A stretch of 43,917 bases of DNA from Caldilineaceae bacterium. Its GTDB lineage: Bacteria > Chloroflexota > Anaerolineae > Caldilineales > Caldilineaceae. Positions 9,696-18,372 of this stretch are shown here, in pieces. Location of the stretch: assembly GCA_022824025.1 (NCBI GenBank), contig JAJEBF010000034.1, positions 1 through 43,917 of the forward strand, given 5' to 3'. The notes beneath the pieces are model-generated. The model was not told the origin of the DNA. It ran no database searches and worked only from the letters and a program-made list of their open reading frames with translations. Each line of letters begins with the position of its first letter. Position 1 is the stretch's first letter. The position numbers and the translations under genes were made by a program.

Positions 9696-10676
9696 ATGGC
9701 CGACGAACAAACACATAGCAAGAGCGAGGACCTCACCTACCCGCAGCGCAGCGGCTTCATCGCCGTCATCGGACGCCCCAATGTCGGCAAATCAACGCTC
9801 CTCAACCTGCTTCTTGGCCAGAAGATCGCCATCACAAGCCACAAACCCCAGACCACCCGCGATCAGATCCTCGGAATCCGCACTGACGACGACGCACAGT
9901 TTATCTTCCTCGACACACCCGGAATCCACCAGCCCCGCACCAGGCTGGGAAAACACATGGTCAACGTGGCCGAACAGGCGATCGCCAGCGATGCCGATGT
10001 CCTCCTCTGGCTTGTCGACATCAATGCGCCCCCTTCCGATGAAGACCGTTACATCGCTGACCGCCTTCAGGAAATCCAGGAGGCGGCCGGCGAACTGCCC
10101 TTCCTCATCCTCGGCGCAAACAAAGTCGACCGCGCGCAGGACATCAACCTCGAAGACCGAAAACTTGAGTATAAAGCCCTCCTACGTCCTCTTTCAAAGG
10201 GGAAGATCGGCCAGAGCCCCTACCCCGTAATGGCTCTCAGCGCAACGACCGGGGAAGGCGTCGAAGAGTTGCTGGGCGCCCTTACAGAGCTGCTTCCTAA
10301 AGGCCCCCTATACTACCCCAGCGAACAGGTCACCGACCTTTCCATGCGCTTCATCGCCGCCGAAATCGTTCGCGAAAAGGCGCTCCTCCTACTGCGCCAG
10401 GAGATTCCCCATAGCGTCGCAGTCGTCGTTACCGAATGGAATGAACGCAGCCCGCAAATGACCCACATCGCCGCAACCCTCTACGTTGAGCGGCACAGCC
10501 AGAAGGGTATCGTCCTCGGCGGCGGCGGCTCCATGATCAAGAAAATCGGGCAGGCCGCCAGACCCGATATCGAAGAGATGGTCGGGACACGCGTCTACCT
10601 GGAGCTCTGGGTAAAGGTGCTGCCAAAATGGCGCCGCAAGGACAACCTGCTCCGCCGTCTGGGTTACGAATACTGA
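9696..10676 (+). CDS. era: GTPase Era
   Basis: A 326-residue Era GTPase with an N-terminal G domain and C-terminal KH domain. G1 is GRPNVGKS (about residues 26-33), G2 lies in KPQTTRD, G3 is DTPGIH (residue 73 on) and G4 is NKVD (about 142). The KH region contains the diagnostic GIVLGGGGSMIKKIG and ends VLPKWRRKDNLLRRLGY. Era binds the 3' end of 16S rRNA and assists 30S assembly near the membrane. The N-terminal 15 residues are an extra polar extension. ATG 9696 is preceded by AGGGA; ATG 9651 is in frame but lies too near the promoter and lacks a ribosome site. It has its own promoter after the tRNA cluster. Confidence 0.97.
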   Translation: MADEQTHSKSEDLTYPQRSGFIAVIGRPNVGKSTLLNLLLGQKIAITSHKPQTTRDQILGIRTDDDAQFIFLDTPGIHQPRTRLGKHMVNVAEQAIASDADVLLWLVDINAPPSDEDRYIADRLQEIQEAAGELPFLILGANKVDRAQDINLEDRKLEYKALLRPLSKGKIGQSPYPVMALSATTGEGVEELLGALTELLPKGPLYYPSEQVTDLSMRFIAAEIVREKALLLLRQEIPHSVAVVVTEWNERSPQMTHIAATLYVERHSQKGIVLGGGGSMIKKIGQAARPDIEEMVGTRVYLELWVKVLPKWRRKDNLLRRLGYEY

Positions 10677-10751
10677 CAGGTTGCCGCTTTCCCTCCGCCT
10701 TCAACCGCTTCCCGTCACGAAGACCTCCCCAAATTGCCTCCTCCGTTTGCT

Positions 10752-10781
10752 TTGGATTCACAGCGCGCGCTGTGATATGAT
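10752..10781 (+). promoter_or_regulatory. mutS2 promoter with an 18-bp palindrome filling its spacer
   Basis: TTGGAT (10752-10757) and TATGAT (10776-10781) are 18 bases apart, and those 18 bases, TCACAGCGCGCGCTGTGA (10758-10775), are a perfect inverted repeat. An operator in exactly this place would block RNA polymerase or, as with MerR-type activators, reshape the promoter. The start near 10788 gives a 32-base leader to mutS2, whose ATG is preceded by AAGGGA. The binding protein is unknown. Confidence 0.65.
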
Positions 10782-10819
10782 CTGCCCAAGTTTTTGCCTC
10801 CGGCAGACAAGGGATTTCA

Positions 10820-13309
10820 ATGAATCCACATACCATCCGCGTTCTTGAATACGATAAAATCCTGAAGACGCTCGCCACATACTGCGCTTTCGACGGCGGC
10901 TCCGAGCTGGCAACCTCTTTGCTTCCCAGCGACGATCTGCGCACCATCAGCGACTGGATGGAGCAGACGAGCGAGGCCTGCCGTTTACTCGATCAGAAAA
11001 CCGACATCTACTTCGGCGGCGTCCACGACGTCCGTGCGCTCATCGCCAAGTCCGAACGCGGCAGCATTCTCATCCCCACCGAACTTGTCGAAATCCGTAC
11101 CACTCTGATGCGCGCCCGCACACTTCGCAACACCCTGACCCGCCTCAACCGCCAGTTTCCCCGCCTCGCAGACATCGCCTTCTCGATCGAGCCCTGTGAA
11201 CACGTCATCGGCGAATTCAGCCGTTGCATAAACGACCGCTCCGAAGTGGTCGATAGCGCCTCCAATGAGTTAGGCCGAATCCGCGCCCAGCTCCGCGTGG
11301 CCCAGGACAGGCTCCTCAGCACGCTTGACCGGCTCGTCCAGAATACCGATGTTACCCCTTACCTGCAGGAGTCGATAGTCACGCAGCGACAGGGGCGCTA
11401 CGTCATACCCGTGCGTTCGGAATACAAGGCGCAGGTTCAGGGCATCGTTCACGACCAGTCGGCCAGCGGCGCAACCTTCTTCATCGAACCCCTGACCGTC
11501 GTCGAACAGAACAACGCGGTACGTGAACTGGAGTTGGAAGAAGAGAAGGAAGTGCGGCGCATCCTGTCCGAACTCTCGGACCTGGTCGCGGACGAGGGCC
11601 CTTACATCAACCGAAATGTTCAGATCCTCGCCCAGCTTGACTTCACCTTTGCCAAAGCAAAATATGCCCTCGACCTGGAGGCGGCCGCCCCCGCGATCGT
11701 CCCCTTTCAACAGAACCGCGCCCAAATCTTCGCCGGCTTCCACGATGAGACCAATGAAGAGCGCTCCATCCAACACCCTGGCTCCGTCCTCAACTTCCGC
11801 CAGGCCCGTCACCCCCTGCTCGACCCCGATTCCGTCGTCCCAATCGATGTCTATTTCGACAACGACTGCTACCTTCTCGTTGTCACCGGACCCAACACCG
11901 GCGGCAAAACCGTCACGCTCAAAACCGTCGGCCTTCTCACTCTCATGGCCCAGTCCGGCCTGATGATTCCCGTCGACGAAGGCAGCGAGCTCTCCGTCTT
12001 CGAAGGCGTCTACGCCGACATCGGTGACGAGCAGTCCATCGAACAGAACTTGAGCACCTTTTCAAGTCATATGACCAACATCATCAGCATCCTCGAAGAG
12101 GCCGACCCTCAGAGCCTCGTCCTCCTCGATGAACTGGGCGCCGGCACCGATCCCGATGAAGGATCCGCACTGGCCGCCGCCCTGCTCGAAAACCTGCGCG
12201 ACCGCGGCATCACAACGCTCGCCACGACCCACTACAGCGACCTGAAACTCTATGCCCACAACACGCCCGGAGTGCGCAACGCATCCGTTGAATTCGACGT
12301 CGAAAACCTGAGCCCGACCTTCGAGCTCAGCATCGGCCTGCCTGGCCGCTCCAACGCGCTTACCATCGCCCGCCGCCTTGGCCTGAACCCCGTCATCGTT
12401 GATGATGCCGAAAAAATGTCCCGCCCGGAATCCCTCGAAGTTGAGGCCATGCTCGAAGATGTCCGCCGCGCCCGCCAGGAAGCCAACCGAGTCCTGGATC
12501 AGGCCAAGGAAAGAGAGAGGCGCGCCAACGTAATCGAGGAAGACCTCCGCTACCAGCTGGCCCGAATCGAAGAGGCCCGCCGCCAGGTCGTGGCCGATAC
12601 CCGCTCGACAATGCAGAACGAGCTGGCGGCTATCCGTCAGGAGATCGATGGCTACCGCCGGCGTATGGCAAAAGGAGGCGTCGACGGCAAAGACGCCCAT
12701 TCGCTTTTCCTCCAGCAGGCGTCCAAAACAGTCGGTCGCCGCCAGTCCGACACCGAAGGCCGGGTCGAAAAGGATGTCGCAACACCAGGATCCCCTGACA
12801 CCAGGCTTCGAGGACCCATCGAAAAGGGAGATCGGGTCTTCGTGCCCAACCTGCACGCCACAGGAGAGGTGATCGGCATCGAATTGCGCAACGGTGTCCC
12901 CCACGAAGCCGACGTGCAGGTCGGGAACTTCCGCCTCAAACTGCCCGTCCGCCGCCTGGAGCTGCGCAGCAAAGCCCAGCCAGAGCCGCAGCAGACCGCA
13001 CAACCCGCGATTAGACTACAGTCAAAGCCGAAACCATCCGGCGCCGGCGCTGAATCCATGACCGAAATCGATCTGCGCGGCGAAAGAGTGGACGCAGGAC
13101 TCCAACGCCTGGAGGGCTACCTGGACGACGCATATCTCGAGAACCTTCCCTGGGTGCGTATCATTCACGGCAAGGGGACCGGAGCATTGCGCGACGCGGT
13201 GCGCGCCGCGCTCAAAGGCCATCCTCTCGTCAGTAAGTTCCGCCCCGGTGAGCTCGGCGAAGGCGATGACGGCGTCACCGTCGCCAACCTGATGACCGAC
13301 GAAGAGTAG
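10820..13309 (+). CDS. mutS2: Endonuclease MutS2
   Basis: An 829-residue MutS2. It lacks the mismatch-recognition domain of MutS, starts directly with the core/lever region, and has the ATPase domain with Walker A GPNTGGKT (residues 357-364), LVLLDELGAGTDPDEGSALA (Walker B and signature region) and TTHYSDLK. A coiled-coil clamp follows (about 520-610, rich in R, E and A). The C-terminus, from about residue 747, is a Smr domain with IDLRGERV and IHGKGTGALRDAV, the nuclease motif. MutS2 has been linked to recombination control and to rescue of collided ribosomes; which applies here cannot be told. It has its own promoter with a striking palindrome and is followed after 10 bases by the polysaccharide genes. 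Confidence 0.95.
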   Translation: MNPHTIRVLEYDKILKTLATYCAFDGGSELATSLLPSDDLRTISDWMEQTSEACRLLDQKTDIYFGGVHDVRALIAKSERGSILIPTELVEIRTTLMRARTLRNTLTRLNRQFPRLADIAFSIEPCEHVIGEFSRCINDRSEVVDSASNELGRIRAQLRVAQDRLLSTLDRLVQNTDVTPYLQESIVTQRQGRYVIPVRSEYKAQVQGIVHDQSASGATFFIEPLTVVEQNNAVRELELEEEKEVRRILSELSDLVADEGPYINRNVQILAQLDFTFAKAKYALDLEAAAPAIVPFQQNRAQIFAGFHDETNEERSIQHPGSVLNFRQARHPLLDPDSVVPIDVYFDNDCYLLVVTGPNTGGKTVTLKTVGLLTLMAQSGLMIPVDEGSELSVFEGVYADIGDEQSIEQNLSTFSSHMTNIISILEEADPQSLVLLDELGAGTDPDEGSALAAALLENLRDRGITTLATTHYSDLKLYAHNTPGVRNASVEFDVENLSPTFELSIGLPGRSNALTIARRLGLNPVIVDDAEKMSRPESLEVEAMLEDVRRARQEANRVLDQAKERERRANVIEEDLRYQLARIEEARRQVVADTRSTMQNELAAIRQEIDGYRRRMAKGGVDGKDAHSLFLQQASKTVGRRQSDTEGRVEKDVATPGSPDTRLRGPIEKGDRVFVPNLHATGEVIGIELRNGVPHEADVQVGNFRLKLPVRRLELRSKAQPEPQQTAQPAIRLQSKPKPSGAGAESMTEIDLRGERVDAGLQRLEGYLDDAYLENLPWVRIIHGKGTGALRDAVRAALKGHPLVSKFRPGELGEGDDGVTVANLMTDEE

Positions 13310-13319
13310 GCATCCGGCC

Positions 13320-14033
13320 ATGGAACTGCGTGCGTACTGGGCAATTCTGAAGAGGCGCTGGGTTGCGCCCCTGCTTCTGCCCGTTCTGGTCGCGCTGTTC
13401 AGCGCAGTGCAGCTGCGTCCGTGGGAAACGCCGCCCCCAACTTACACAGCTACCATGCGCCTGCTCGTCGGGGTCCTCCCTCTGGAAGGAGCCGATGCCG
13501 CGCAGTACGACCCGCGCTACTACGCTTGGATGACCAGCGAATACCTTGTGGATGACTTTACCGAAGTGCTCGCCGCCGAACTCTTCGCCAGCGCCGTCAA
13601 TCTTCGCCTCGCCGAACGCGGCATCGCCATCCCGGCCGGCCTGATTCGGGCCCAGGCCAATACCGGTCGACAGCATCGAATCATCCGTCTCACGTTTAAT
13701 TGGCACGACCCAGTTGGCCTGCAGGCCATCGCAGACGCCGCCGTGGACGAACTGGAGCAAAACGCTTCTTCCTACTTCGCCCAGCTGGGAACGCAGGGAG
13801 CAGGTGTCCAACTGATGGATTCGCCCACCGCCGTCCCAGTAGGCCGGAGCGCCCGCGAACGGGTAGAATGGCCTCTGAGAATCTTGCTCGCCTTGGTCGC
13901 AGGCATCGGCGTCGCCTTTTTGCAGGAGTACATGGACGACACCGTACGCCGCCGCGAAGAACTGGAGGCTATGGGCCTGCCCTTTCTGGTCGCAGTGCCC
14001 AGACAACGAACCGGACCACGCGCTCGACTTTAG
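13320..14033 (+). CDS. Wzz-like polysaccharide chain-length/export membrane protein (1)
   Basis: A 237-residue inner-membrane protein of the Wzz/CapA type. It has an N-terminal transmembrane segment (VAPLLLPVLVALFSAVQL, about residues 15-32), an extracytoplasmic domain of about 150 residues, and a second membrane segment near residue 186 (ILLALVAGIGVAFLQEYM). The short cytoplasmic tail ends DDTVRRREELEAMGLPFLVA, typical of the region that contacts a CpsD-type kinase. Such proteins set the chain length of exported polysaccharide. It starts 10 bases after the mutS2 stop, so it may be read through from that gene, and a second, diverged copy lies 52 bases downstream. Confidence 0.75.
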   Translation: MELRAYWAILKRRWVAPLLLPVLVALFSAVQLRPWETPPPTYTATMRLLVGVLPLEGADAAQYDPRYYAWMTSEYLVDDFTEVLAAELFASAVNLRLAERGIAIPAGLIRAQANTGRQHRIIRLTFNWHDPVGLQAIADAAVDELEQNASSYFAQLGTQGAGVQLMDSPTAVPVGRSARERVEWPLRILLALVAGIGVAFLQEYMDDTVRRREELEAMGLPFLVAVPRQRTGPRARL

Positions 14034-14084
14034 GCATCCGCACGGCGTTCGCCGCGCAGCTGTCAGCCCTTTATGGAGGCATTC

Positions 14085-14801
14085 GTGATACAGGAATATG
14101 GAGGCGTCCTGCGCCGATTCGGCTGGATTGCTATCGTCGCGATTCTGCTCACCTCTCTGCTCTCTTACGGAGTCAGCTTCCTGCAGGAGGAAATGTACCG
14201 GGCGACGGTTCAGGTCAGCACGGTGCCCGCCCGGCCCGATTGGGGCCTGGGCAACTCAGCCAAAGAGCTGATGCGCAACTTTGTCCTCAATCTGCGCACC
14301 CATGAAGTCGCCGGCGAAGTCATCGCACGCGCCCAGTTGGACATGCACCCAAGCGAATTCCTGCGCCTGACCAACGTCGCGTCGGATTCGTCCACCTTTA
14401 CCATCGAAATCGAGGCGAGGTCCAGAGACAAGATCGTTGCCGAAATCATGGCCCTGACCTTGGCCGACTGGTTCGTTGATGAACGTACTGCCTACTACGC
14501 ACAGCAGGACAAACGCGATCGCATCGAAGTCAAAATCGTGAGCAGGGTGATCGAAGGGGCTCGCTACCAGCCTCAGCCTGTCATCAATGCCCTCGCAGGC
14601 GCCGTTCTCGGCTTTCTGCTGGGCGTGGGCCTGATACTCCTGATCGTCTGGGTCGAGAGCGGCTTTCTGCGCACACCCGATTCTGTGGAACGAACGCTTG
14701 GACTCCCCGTCCTCGGCGTGATCCCCGTCTCCGCCGAAAACGCAAAGGCCAGCCAGGAAGTCCGCAAAGGCCTCCCGGCGCCCGCAGTGAGCCGGGGATA
14801 G
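14085..14801 (+). CDS. Wzz-like polysaccharide chain-length/export membrane protein (2)
   Basis: A protein of 238 residues with the same plan as its upstream neighbour. It has an N-terminal membrane segment (WIAIVAILLTSLLSYGVSFL), an extracytoplasmic domain containing LRTHEVAGEVIARAQLD, a second membrane segment (ALAGAVLGFLLGVGLILLIV), and a cytoplasmic tail with RTPDSVERTLGLPVLGVIP, the classic Wzz C-terminal sequence before a tyrosine-kinase domain. GTG 14085 was chosen because GGAGG lies five bases upstream; ATG 14073 is in frame and overlaps that site. The partner kinase-like protein is encoded 67 bases downstream. The two Wzz-like proteins may form a hetero-oligomer, which is inference. 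Confidence 0.75.
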   Translation: MIQEYGGVLRRFGWIAIVAILLTSLLSYGVSFLQEEMYRATVQVSTVPARPDWGLGNSAKELMRNFVLNLRTHEVAGEVIARAQLDMHPSEFLRLTNVASDSSTFTIEIEARSRDKIVAEIMALTLADWFVDERTAYYAQQDKRDRIEVKIVSRVIEGARYQPQPVINALAGAVLGFLLGVGLILLIVWVESGFLRTPDSVERTLGLPVLGVIPVSAENAKASQEVRKGLPAPAVSRG

Positions 14802-14868
14802 CCCATTGCCGCGTCTCTATTTGTACACCAGGCCGCCCTGGCACGTTGCTCCATAAAAGGAAGACTTG

Positions 14869-15519
14869 ATGTCCCTGTCACTCGTCACATTGACCTCGCC
14901 CCGCAGCGCAGCCGCCGAAGCCTACCAGAGCCTGCGGACAAATATAGAGTTTTCCAGCCTCGGCAATAACCTGCAGTCGCTCCTGGTAACCTCTCCCGAT
15001 TCCGCGACCAATCGCAGCGACGCCCTCGCCAACCTGGCCGTTGTAATGGCCGACGCGGGAGACCGCGTAATCGTCGTTGACGGCGACCTGCGCCGCCCCC
15101 GCCAACATGAGATCTTCAATGTCAGCACCGCCGCCGGACTGACCGATTGGCTCCAAAATGGCGGCGATCCAGTCCTGGCCGGGACCGAACTCCCGAACCT
15201 GCGCGTCTTGGCCGCAGGGCCTTTGCCGCCCAACCCTGTCGCGCTCCTCAGCTACAAACGGCTCGCGGAGCTTCTCCAGACCTTGGCGTCCGATTCAGAC
15301 TTCGTTCTCGTCGACGCGCCGCCCGTTCTCGCCGTGACCGACGCCGCCCTCTGGGCCAGCCAGGTCGACGGCACGCTCCTCGCCGTAACCGCAGGCCGCA
15401 CCAAACGCGAACAGGCTGACCTTGCCAAAGGAGTGCTCGACAAGGTCCAGTCAAACATCGTCGGCGCCGTGCTTCTGGATGCCGAAGATTCAGTCGTAGT
15501 CACCGGCTATGGACAATAG
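14869..15519 (+). CDS. CpsD/CapB-like P-loop protein with degenerate Walker A
   Basis: A 216-residue protein with the frame of a bacterial tyrosine autokinase (CpsD/CapB). Present are AAAEAYQSLRTNIEFSSL at the N-terminus, the Walker A' block VIVVDGDLRRPRQHEIF, VLAAGPLPPNPVALL, and the Walker B-like FVLVDAPPVLAVTDA. The Walker A position (residues 42-51, bases 14992-15021) reads SPDSATNRSD in place of the usual SAGPGEGKST, so the Gly-Lys-Ser/Thr needed for ATP binding is gone. No C-terminal Tyr cluster exists; only a single Tyr, three residues from the end of the protein. It is therefore probably not an active kinase and may act as a structural partner of the two Wzz-like proteins. The frame is otherwise intact, so it is not a decayed gene. 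Confidence 0.75.
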   Translation: MSLSLVTLTSPRSAAAEAYQSLRTNIEFSSLGNNLQSLLVTSPDSATNRSDALANLAVVMADAGDRVIVVDGDLRRPRQHEIFNVSTAAGLTDWLQNGGDPVLAGTELPNLRVLAAGPLPPNPVALLSYKRLAELLQTLASDSDFVLVDAPPVLAVTDAALWASQVDGTLLAVTAGRTKREQADLAKGVLDKVQSNIVGAVLLDAEDSVVVTGYGQ

Positions 15520-15600
15520 ACGGCCCAGACCCCCGGAAAGAGGATGGTACGTGTCACGATTGACTCCTTGCCGCCCGCGGTTTCGCCAGGAACATAGAGC

Positions 15601-16491
15601 ATGAAAGGCATACTCCTCGCCGGCGGACACGGCACCCGGCTCTACCCTCTGACCACGAGCCTGAGCAAGCAGATCCTGCCTGTCTACGACAAGCCGATGG
15701 TCTACTATCCCCTGTCCATGCTGATGCTCGCCGGCATCCGCGATATCCTCGTGGTAAGCACGCCATCTGCCCTCCCTCTCTACCGGGAACTCCTTCAGGA
15801 CGGCGCGCAATGGGGCATTCGCTTCTCCTATATCGAGCAGAGCAAGCCCCGCGGCATCGCCGATGCCTTCATCGTTGGCCGGGATTTCGTCGGCGATTCC
15901 CCCGTCTGCCTCGTCCTCGGCGACAACATCTTTTACGGTCACGGTCTTCCCGACATTCTTCAGAAGGCGGCCAAATTGCGCCACGGCGCACTGGTCTTCG
16001 CCTACCCGGTCGCAGATCCCACCCGCTACGGAGTCGTCGAGTTCGACGACGACGGCAAGGCCTTGAGTATCGAGGAGAAACCGTCCAAACCCCGCTCCAA
16101 CTTCGCCGTGCCCGGCGTCTACTTCTACGACCGCCGCGTCCTCGACCTCGCCCGTGCTCTGACACCATCCGCCCGCGGCGAGTTGGAAATTACCGACATC
16201 AATAACCACTACCTGGCACGCGGCGAACTGCAGGTCGAACCCCTCGGAAGGGGATTCGCCTGGCTCGATGCCGGAACACACGAATCTCTCCTCCAGGCCG
16301 CCAATTTTGTTCACGCCCTTCAGGAAAGACAGGGCATGATGATCTCCTGCCCAGAGGAAATCGCCTTTCGGCGAGGTTTCATCGACCGCAATCAGTTTCG
16401 CGCTCTGGCCGAAGCCCTGCAGACCAACCGTTACGGCCACTATCTGTTGCAGCTCCTGCGCGATGAGTTTTCGGAGCCATCGGACCTATGA
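15601..16491 (+). CDS. rfbA: Glucose-1-phosphate thymidylyltransferase
   Basis: A 296-residue RmlA/RfbA nucleotidyltransferase. Diagnostic features are [18 protein letters not shown] (the Ser of the usual GGSGTRL is His), [44 protein letters not shown] and [19 protein letters not shown]. It joins dTTP and glucose-1-phosphate to dTDP-glucose in the cytoplasm, the first step towards dTDP-rhamnose and related sugars. rfbB, the next enzyme, lies one gene downstream. The last four bases overlap the start of the following unrecognised gene (ATGA), implying translational coupling. The genes for RfbC and RfbD were not found in the window. Confidence 0.95.
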   Translation: MKGILLAGGHGTRLYPLTTSLSKQILPVYDKPMVYYPLSMLMLAGIRDILVVSTPSALPLYRELLQDGAQWGIRFSYIEQSKPRGIADAFIVGRDFVGDSPVCLVLGDNIFYGHGLPDILQKAAKLRHGALVFAYPVADPTRYGVVEFDDDGKALSIEEKPSKPRSNFAVPGVYFYDRRVLDLARALTPSARGELEITDINNHYLARGELQVEPLGRGFAWLDAGTHESLLQAANFVHALQERQGMMISCPEEIAFRRGFIDRNQFRALAEALQTNRYGHYLLQLLRDEFSEPSDL

Positions 16492-17306
16492 CCGACGGGC
16501 CGAATCCTCTGCAAAGTCGCGACGGCTCCCGGCCTGAACGTCACATCGCCGCCCGGAGTGTGCCGGCCCTCGCCGCCTGCCTGCGCCAGATCGACCGGTG
16601 CGCGCTCCCCGCATCCTATACCAGTGTCTTCAGAAAACGTGATCTTCCACCTGCCTACTTCGTCCAGAACCATGTCCCCGACAAGGAAGCGCAGACAGCT
16701 GTTACCACCATCGCCCAAGTGGCCGACAGACTGCGCCGTATGGCGAAAGCCTACGGTGAATGGAACGAATTCGACATCCCTGCTTTCTTCGATCTGTGGC
16801 CCGAGCATGTCCCCCGTCTCGTGGAGGTGGAGGAGCGCATAAGCACCGTTAACGTTACCTTCTTCGCCGACCTGCTTCTGCCGTCCTTCCGCCGCGCCGA
16901 ACAGTATTGGGCGCAGGAGTTCTTCCCCGCCTACCAGACGGCGCAGCCCCCCGCAACACGTGGCGAGGAGTGTTCCAGCTTCACCGTACACTTCTTCGAT
17001 TACGAGCAACCAAAGATGCGCGCCTATTGGGACAAACTGCTGGCCGTCATCGGGTCCGCCAGACTCGCTCTCTGGAATGATATCAGCTTCCTGGCTGCCA
17101 CGGCGGGCGGCGAAGAGAAAGCCCATTGGCAGTGGGCCTGGCGCACGCAGTCCCCGCGCGGCCTCGACCGGCGCCTCCTGCCGCCCTTGCGCCAACTCCC
17201 AACCTTAACCCTGGGCGTAGAGTTTCCCCTGCCCGCAAACCGCCAGCCCGGAAGAGTCAGGCGTTTGCGGCGCACCTGGGAAAGCACTCGCCGCCCGCGA
17301 GAGTAG
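16488..17306 (+). CDS. Unrecognised protein between rfbA and rfbB
   Basis: A 272-residue protein of unknown family. Its ATG overlaps the rfbA stop in ATGA, and rfbB follows 28 bases later, so it is tightly embedded in the dTDP-sugar operon. No signal peptide or membrane segment is evident. The sequence is rich in aromatic residues and Arg, with [54 protein letters not shown] and [11 protein letters not shown] as the most distinctive stretches, and a strongly basic C-terminus. No nucleotide-binding or glycosyltransferase motif was seen. Coupling to rfbA suggests a role in surface polysaccharide synthesis, but this is only context. Confidence 0.6.
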   Translation: MTDGPNPLQSRDGSRPERHIAARSVPALAACLRQIDRCALPASYTSVFRKRDLPPAYFVQNHVPDKEAQTAVTTIAQVADRLRRMAKAYGEWNEFDIPAFFDLWPEHVPRLVEVEERISTVNVTFFADLLLPSFRRAEQYWAQEFFPAYQTAQPPATRGEECSSFTVHFFDYEQPKMRAYWDKLLAVIGSARLALWNDISFLAATAGGEEKAHWQWAWRTQSPRGLDRRLLPPLRQLPTLTLGVEFPLPANRQPGRVRRLRRTWESTRRPRE

Positions 17307-17334
17307 CGGCATCACCTTGAACGGAAAGGCGCCT

Positions 17335-18372
17335 ATGCAGAACATCCTGGTGACCGGCGGCGCAGGTTTCATCGGCTGCAATTTCGTCCGCCACGTCCTT
17401 CAACACGACTCCGCCGCCAATGTCATCGTCTACGACAAACTCACCTACGCCGGCCGCCTCGAAAACCTTGCCGGCGTCAGTGAACGCTTCGGCCGCCGAT
17501 ACAACTTCGTCCGCGGCGACATTTGTGACGCAGACACTGTCGAGCGCGCCATTACCGATTTCAAAATCGACACCATCGTTAACTTTGCCGCCGAAACCCA
17601 CGTTGACCGCTCGATTCTTGATCCCGGCGCCTTTGTCCAGACCGATGTGTTGGGTACCTACGTGCTCTTGGAAGCGGCCCGTAACTTCGGAAATCTCCGC
17701 TTCCACCAAATTAGTACAGATGAAGTGTACGGCCATATCGAAGGCCGCCGCCGTTCCGTCGAAAACGACGCCCTTCTTCCCCGCAGCCCCTATTCCGCCA
17801 GCAAAGCGAGCGCTGACCTCTTCGTTAACGCCTACCACACGACCTACAACCTGCCGGTGACAATAAGCCGCGGCGCCAACAACATCGGACCGTTCCAATA
17901 CCCCGAAAAGGTCGTTCCGCTCTTCATTACAAACGCGCTCTCCTCCATGTCTCTGCCCGTCTACGGTGACGGACAACAGATGCGAGACTACCAGTACGTC
18001 GACGACCACTGCGCCGCCATCCACCTCATCCTTAAGCATGGAAGCGTCGGCGAATCCTATAACATCGGGACCGGCAGCGAGATGACCAACCTGAACATGG
18101 TTGAAATCCTTCTGGACGAGCTCGAAAAACCCCGCAGCCTGATCCAGCATGTCGAAGATCGACAAGGACACGACCGTCGTTACAGCCTCGATGTCAGCAA
18201 GATGCTCGCTCTGGGATGGGAACCGGACTTCACGCCTGAAGACGCGATAAGGGCCACCGCCCGCTGGTACCGCGACAACCGGGCGTGGTGGCAGCCAATT
18301 CGGGATGGTGAATTCAAGGACTATTACAAGGCCGTATATGGGGCGCGCAAGATCTACAATGAAACCAGATGA
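17335..18372 (+). CDS. rfbB: dTDP-glucose 4,6-dehydratase
   Basis: A 345-residue short-chain dehydratase. The N-terminal NAD-binding motif is VTGGAGFIGCNFVRH; VYDKLTYAGRLENL, NFAAETHVDRSI, ISTDEVYG and the catalytic YSASKASADLFV follow, then RGANNIGPFQYPEKVVPLFI and DDHCAAIHLIL, all typical of RmlB/RfbB. It converts dTDP-glucose to dTDP-4-keto-6-deoxyglucose with bound NAD+. ATG 17335 gives the normal N-terminus; TTG 17317 is also in frame. The stop overlaps the ATG of the next gene by four bases, so the GNAT downstream is translationally coupled. It works directly after RfbA in this cluster. Confidence 0.96.
   Translation: MQNILVTGGAGFIGCNFVRHVLQHDSAANVIVYDKLTYAGRLENLAGVSERFGRRYNFVRGDICDADTVERAITDFKIDTIVNFAAETHVDRSILDPGAFVQTDVLGTYVLLEAARNFGNLRFHQISTDEVYGHIEGRRRSVENDALLPRSPYSASKASADLFVNAYHTTYNLPVTISRGANNIGPFQYPEKVVPLFITNALSSMSLPVYGDGQQMRDYQYVDDHCAAIHLILKHGSVGESYNIGTGSEMTNLNMVEILLDELEKPRSLIQHVEDRQGHDRRYSLDVSKMLALGWEPDFTPEDAIRATARWYRDNRAWWQPIRDGEFKDYYKAVYGARKIYNETR

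Noticed and set aside
12062..13003. A 313-codon minus-strand frame opposite mutS2
   Set aside because: Antisense shadow of the MutS2 ATPase and Smr region; no recognisable domain.
14869..15519. The CpsD-like gene as a pseudogene
   Set aside because: Only the Walker A motif is lost; the frame is intact, other motifs are conserved and codon use is normal, so a non-catalytic protein is more likely.
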